Part shown: piece by piece, positions 19,501 through 24,086 of the stretch
How positions within the stretch are numbered: the stretch's first letter is position 1
How the letters are laid out: each line of letters begins with the position of its first letter
The notes under the pieces: model-generated
Told to the model about the DNA's origin: nothing
The model's database searches: none
Seen by the model: the letters and a program-made list of their open reading frames with translations, nothing else
Assembly (NCBI RefSeq): GCF_000142905.1
Contig: NW_013657628.1
Coordinates: 23,109-47,194, forward strand
Reading direction: 5' to 3'
From: Thecamonas trahens ATCC 50062
Lineage: Eukaryota > Apusozoa > Apusomonadida > Apusomonadidae
DNA: 24,086 nucleotides
Translations under genes and position numbers: made by a program

Positions 19501-21294
19501 GAGGGGTCAACCCAGCCGTGCGGGAACTGTGCTGCCTCTTGTGCAACTTGCCACGGTACCGCCATCAACTGCACCTCGTGTGGTGCCGGGTGGAACCTTG
19601 TGGGCAATTCATGCGTACTGGTACCATCGCCGCCGCCGCCGCCACCGCCGTCGTCGATGTCATCATCACCGCCACCGCCGCCGCCGGTCACGATCTGCCC
19701 GGGCAACGACACGGTCGATGAGTGCGGCATGTGCTCGGGCCCGGTCTCGGGCCACGTCGCCGGCGCCGATAAGGATGTATGTGGCGTGTGTTTCGGCGAT
19801 GGCAGCGGGTGTGGCGGTGGCAGCGATGGGTCGAAATCGGGCTCGGGATCAGTGTCTTCGAGTGACATGGTGCTTGCGGTTGGGTTCTCCGTGAGCGGGA
19901 TGTGTGTGGTGGTCTGCGTTCTCGGCGTCGGGTGCTACCGGCGGCGGGCGCAAGTTAGGGCGGCCTTTCAGGCTCGCGACTTTCCGACGCGGGAGACCAA
20001 GATGCCGGGTGGCCATGTGGCGCTGCTGGCCACCGAGGTGCAGAGCGTCGAGTACTTTGCCAGTGCGTACCCGGAAGCGATGACACAGGCCATGGCCGAC
20101 CATGATGCGCTCATCAACTCTGTGGCATGGGAGCATGAAGGCTACGTCGCCGCCAACAAGAACGGCTGCTTCTTAGTGGCCTTTCCCGAGTCGCGGGCGG
20201 CGTTCCTGGCAGCAATCTCTATCCAGCGCGGCTTGTTTGAGCTCCCGTGGCCGGCCGCTATCACCAGTGATGACAGGCTCATCTCAGATGGAGTGCTGTG
20301 GAACGGGCTGCGAGTCCGCATTGGGCTCCGGGTCTGCAAGCCCGCCATTGTCCACGACGCAACAAGCGGAGGGATGGTTTACAGCGGGCGCGGGTTGACC
20401 GAGGCACGGCTGTTATGCGGAGCTGCCAATGGTGGGCAGATTGTGGTCGACGATCTCGTGGCGGCTCGGGTCTCGGCCGGTGTAATGCCGCTTGGCCTCT
20501 TTGTCTCGCGCGACATGCCTGACTGGGAGGTCGAGCTGTTCCAGGCCAAGGTTGTCGGACTCCGCGAGCGCGACCACCCGGCGGAGCTGGCTGGCTTTGA
20601 GCGAATCGGTGACGTGAGCATGCCATCGTTGTACCAGTCGAGTGAGCTGAGGCAGGCCTTTGACGGCTCGTCGTCAGTTCTCATTTCGCCACGCCCGCTT
20701 ATCTCGGCTGATCCGCTCGACATTCTCACGGCACGGTCATCCAATTCGACTGGGCTGCTGCCCAACTCGACGTCTGACGGTGCACTTGCCGTGAGCCCGG
20801 CAAACGCGACTCGACGGCATCAACGGGTCTCGTCGCTTCTCCAAGGCTCAAAGTCGTCGGTCTCGCTCGAACGCATGTGCGATCCGCATGTCCGGCCGCC
20901 GCCGCGCAAGTCGCTCGACACCGCGTCCTCGCCAACGCAGGCTACAATGGCGGACGCTTACGGACCATCGCGCCAAGCAGCATTGCCCCCTGCCTCGCCA
21001 CCGGCATCGCCACCAGCCTCTAATCGCCCGCGAAAGAGCCCCAGCACCGGAAGCAGCAGCAGCAAGCGGAGGTGGACGCCCGGCCCGTCGCCGAGGTCGT
21101 CGTCGTCGCGATCGACGCTAGTATCGGCGGGCAAGCCCCAGCAGAGAGGCTCGCAATCGCGGCGGCCAGTCAAGCGGAGGAGTTCGCGGCTCGCCAAGAC
21201 GTCTCCGCGCTTCGGCAAAGGCAGTCCGCCTCGGGGCAAGAAGACCCCGTCGTCGCCGCGGAGCAGGAGCAGCGAGAAGGCGGCGCAGCGGTAA
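16562..21294 (+). CDS. Large receptor-like protein: Pmp-type beta-helix ectodomain, TM segment, degenerate class III cyclase domain
   Basis: Read across one missing base near 18757, the protein is about 1577 aa. Residues 1-39 are a signal peptide (RLVAILTLLLALALSVTPL). To about 830 it is a parallel beta-helix with some 18 GGA[ILV]-type motifs alternating with FxxN[ST]A (FVNNSA, FESNTA), the chlamydial polymorphic membrane protein repeat. Residues 866-1095 are Cys-rich (CTSCKPGWTGPSCD, CGVCFGDGSGC) with two proline runs. One TM helix (about 1103-1125) is followed by CYRRR, so the C-terminus is cytosolic. Residues 1148-1345 match receptor adenylate/guanylate cyclases (WNGLRVRIGL, GAANGGQIVV). 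However, the first metal Asp is Glu1159 and the GD of the second is N-G (1201-1202). The tail is Ser/Pro/Arg/Lys-rich. Topology resembles trypanosomatid receptor cyclases. Catalysis is probably lost. Confidence 0.88.
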
Positions 21295-21341
21295 AAGAAC
21301 ACGGCTTCAATGAGAATGGGGGGGAGGGGGGGGGGGGCTGA
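21295..21341. other. 47-bp tail-to-tail gap with a poly-G tract
   Basis: Between the receptor stop (TAA) and the RapGAP-CNH stop. It consists largely of G runs broken by one A (about 21318-21338). Both 3' UTRs must end within or beyond it. Confidence 0.8.
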
Positions 21342-24005
21342 TCAGGCCGAAGCCTGGAGCAGGCTCTCCTGCAGCTGGGCCACCCACTCGGCGTCAGCAT
21401 CGGTCATGCCGTCAGCGAGTTCGAGACCGGACGAGCCGGCGGCGGCTGAAGAGCCAAGCGCAGCCTTGCGGGCCGCGGCGAGCGGGGGGGCGAGAGGGAG
21501 TGGCGGCGCGGGGGCAAAGACCGACGGCGCCGGCGCTTCTGCAGCGGGAAGGCCATCGAGGGCCGAGTGTGCCGGGAGTGGGAGCGAGGCGACCGAGGCC
21601 ATGATGGAGGCGACCGAGTCAGAGAGGACGGCAAGGCCAGCGCCAACCGAGGTGTGGTTTGCCAGCGAGAGGAGGAGGAGCGAGGTGGCGTCAGAAGTGG
21701 GGTCGTAGGAGGTAACGACGGCGGCGCGCGAGCCTGCGGCGTTGCGGTGGACCGAGTGGAAAGCGCAGTCGTTGATCTGCATGGTCTGGACGAGGCGGCC
21801 GGTGACCTTTGTGCGGATCTCGACAAAGTTGCGGGTGAAGGAGAGAATGTACGGGTCAATGAAGCATGTTGCGGTGGGGAGGGTGGTCCACTTGAGGGCA
21901 AAGTCCTGAGTGGTCACGCCCTTCACGTTGACAAACACGCCCTCGTCAGCAAAGACGAGCATGAGCTGGGCGTCGACAACACAGACAGCGACAGGAGAGA
22001 GCTTGTCGTCCGAAGCGCGGAGCGGCGAGATGCTCGAGGTCTCGAGGTCGATGACCTCAAAGGCGTGGCCAAAGCCGATGACGAGGAACGACTTGAAGAA
22101 CTTGAGCACGGTGACAGTGGTGGGGAGAGTGTGCGACTGGGTGAGGACAAAGCCGGAGCCGGACCACTGAAAGACAAAGACGGCGCTGGAGCAGGCGACG
22201 GCGAGGAGTGGGGTGGTCGAGTAGGTGCCGTAGGCGAGAAGGGTGGCCTTTTTCATGGCCGGCGCGGTGAGGAGCGTCCCGCTGGAGGAGAGTCCGGCGG
22301 TGGCCGAGGCGAGCGAGAACACGTACGTCTGGCGCTTTTTGCCGAGAACGGCAACGGCGACGGCAATGTCCGAGACGACAACGAGCTCATGGACGGGGCC
22401 GGCGTCGGAGAGGGGGGCATCTGCGGACGCGCCCGGTGTGCGGACAAAGAGGCCAGCGTCGGTGCCGTAGACGATGGACTCGCCATAAAAGCCGAGGGCG
22501 CGGATCTCGCCGGGGAACGACGAGCCGACAGGGGCAGCGTCAAAGATGTTGACGCTCTGCTTGGGCTTCCCACTCGCCTTGCCGCTCACCATGGCTTCGA
22601 TCTGCTTGCGAAGCGCCTGCTCCTTGGCCTGGTTGGTGACGCGGGCGCCCATGTAGGTGGAGACGATGTCGCCGAGCATGAGCTCCTTGGTCCGCTCCGA
22701 GAGCTTGACAAAGGCCTCCGAGTGCATGGCGCTCCGCTCGCCGTTGATCATCTTGGTGAGGAGCCACTCGCGGAAGTTTGCCCCGTGGGTAAAGACCGGC
22801 GGCTGCGGGAGGATGGGCATAAAGTACTTGACAGCCTCGTTGGCGGCGACGGCGACCTTGTACTGCGTCTGCCGCGACGCCTTGTTTGTCGGCTGGACAA
22901 TGGCCCACACGTGGTTGAACTGCGACGAGATGCACTCGGTGTCAAAGGCGGTGCCCGAGTCCTCGTCGGCGTCAATAAAGACGATGACGACAACGTCGTT
23001 GCCGATGTGCCGCTTCCGCTGGAGCTGCTGCGTCATCTCGGCACCCTCGCCCGGAGTAAAGGGGAGGCAGGTCGAGACGTGGAACATGACCTTGCACCCG
23101 TGGATCTCGGTGTAGTACGAAGTCTCGCCGGTGTTGCCGTACTTGGTGTCGAGCCCGGCGCGGTAGCCGTCCCACCCCGCGAGGGTGATTTCGTCGCCGA
23201 GGCACTGCAGGAACTCGGTAAAGGCTGGGCTCGGATGCTCGTTGCCAAACATGTCGGCCTCGTTGGTCTGTCCAGGCTTGACAAGGAGGACGCCAAACTT
23301 GTACTTGTCGATCGACTCCATGTCCTCGATCTTGAGAATGTCCTTCTGCATGGCCAAGTTCGAGACCTTCTTGAGCTTCTTGGCCAGCCGAGTGTAGCCC
23401 TTGCGGACAGCGCCAAGCAGATCCTTAAGCGGGAGCTTCTTGTTCTTGGGATTGGGCACCAGGTGGCGATCGGTGTTGTACTTTGTGATGACAATGACCC
23501 GGTAGTGTGGATCATGAGCATCCGAGATCCGGAGCGTTGACACAACCACGTTGCCGTACTCTGCGTCTGCGTCTGCCACATAGTTGGTGTGCTCTGCGCC
23601 CACAAAGTACTTTGCATACCAGGTAATGTCAAAGTTGGGATCCTCCAACGCGTATACGCCTGTCGAGCTTGCCGATGCCGACCGCGACCGCCTCTTTGAC
23701 CTTCTCTTGAGCTTGGAGAGTATGTCCCCACCACTTCCCCCGCCACCACTCTTTTCGCCATCGCTGCCGTCCCTATGTTCGCCCGCTGCCCTCCGAGCCG
23801 CCGAGCCCAAGTCAGACGCGCCCAGCTCGGCAATGTCTGCGTCTCCGTCCTCGTACCAGAACCCGTTCTTGCGCACATACAAAGACGACGAGTTGGACGT
23901 GCCCTGTGCACGGAGGTAGAGGGGGGGGGGGTTAGTGTGTGGGTGGAGGGGGGGGGGAGGAGGGAGGGAGGGAGAGGGAGCGGGTCAGTGGCGTACGGTG
24001 GCCAT
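21342..24005 (-). CDS. RapGAP-CNH protein (GARNL3-like)
   Basis: Exons 24005-23997 (MAT, ACCATGG Kozak) and 23903-21342 give 856 aa. Without exon 1 the frame has no ATG. YVRKNGFWYEDG opens the protein, then a Gly/Lys/Arg/Ser linker. ITWYAKYFVGAEHTNYV matches the Rap1GAP dimerisation region. The RapGAP catalytic domain spans about 200-385: KFGVLLVKPGQTNEADMF, SPAFTEFLQCLGDEITL, MFHVSTCLPFTPGE and QQLQRKRHIGNDVV. The Asn of HIGND (N305) is the catalytic 'Asn thumb' that replaces an Arg finger in Rap hydrolysis, and it is present. Residues about 455-790 form a CNH-type propeller (GFYGESIVYGTDAGLFV, ILSFTRNFVEIRTK). RapGAP plus CNH is the GARNL3 layout. It should switch off Rap-type GTPases at membranes. 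A missed exon beyond the right edge is possible. Confidence 0.92.
23904..23996 (-). other. Intron of the RapGAP-CNH gene
   Basis: Donor GTACGCCAC at 23996 and acceptor GTGCACAG ending at 23904, 93 bp, phase 0, with C runs on the coding strand. It lies only three codons after the proposed ATG. Confidence 0.72.
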
Positions 24006-24072
24006 GGTCGTTGTTCGTTGGCGTGCGAAAAGTGGCGTGGCATCTGGCGAATGGGGGCAGAGTAGGTGGCGA

Positions 24073-24086
24073 TGGGGGGGGGGGGG
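24073..24086. repeat. Terminal poly-G run
   Basis: Fourteen G close the window. With the C8 at its start, this fits the general pattern of G/C homopolymers in non-coding DNA here. Confidence 0.8.

Noticed and set aside
21567-23540. 657-codon open frame on the + strand
   Set aside because: It lies antisense to the RapGAP-CNH gene, is rich in Gly/Arg/Asp/Glu/Val, and shows no family motif. GC-rich third positions leave the opposite strand open. The minus strand carries clear RapGAP motifs.

Overview
This is a gene-dense stretch of GC-rich nuclear DNA from a protist. The protein set is eukaryotic: a HOPS/CORVET tethering subunit, eIF3m, a WDR44-type WD40 protein, a RapGAP-CNH protein and a CAP-Gly protein. 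Five spliceosomal introns with GTATGT or GTACGY donors are placed, and start codons lie in Kozak-like rather than Shine-Dalgarno contexts. A free-living heterotrophic flagellate such as an apusomonad (Thecamonas-like) would fit, but this is inference from gene style, not proof. The window contains no rRNA, recognisable tRNA, mobile element or CRISPR array.

Layout from left to right. A (TA)n/G-run block and a doubtful minus-strand exon occupy the left edge. A WDR44-like gene (-) follows, and a shared upstream region separates it from a CAP-Gly plus tandem PH-like protein (+). That gene converges on a Vps39-like gene (-). A 14-bp minisatellite lies in the divergent region before eIF3m (+), which converges on a flavin reductase-like gene (-). 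A 125-bp divergent gap leads to NAD(P)HX dehydratase (+) and thymidine kinase (+), which converges on a putative 2OG-Fe(II) oxygenase-like gene (-). After about 720 bp of spacer come a SAM methyltransferase (+) and a very large receptor-like protein (+). The latter has a signal peptide, a Pmp-type beta-helix, a Cys-rich stalk, one TM segment and a class III cyclase homology domain. It converges on a RapGAP-CNH gene (-) at the right edge.

Functional themes are membrane traffic and small-GTPase signalling (WDR44-like, Vps39-like, RapGAP-CNH), translation (eIF3m), cofactor repair and flavin chemistry (NAXD and the flavin reductase-like protein, head to head), nucleotide salvage (TK) and a surface receptor. 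The genes are independent eukaryotic units, not an operon.

The points most worth a second look are these. The receptor's cyclase domain has lost residues needed for catalysis. CAP-Gly is fused to two bPH2-like domains bearing dense cysteine clusters. Four of five introns are in phase 0 within 50 nt of the ATG. All four convergent gene pairs have only 30-47 bp between stop codons. Two genes (eIF3m and the receptor) each lack one base in the sequence as given, so their reading frames break.
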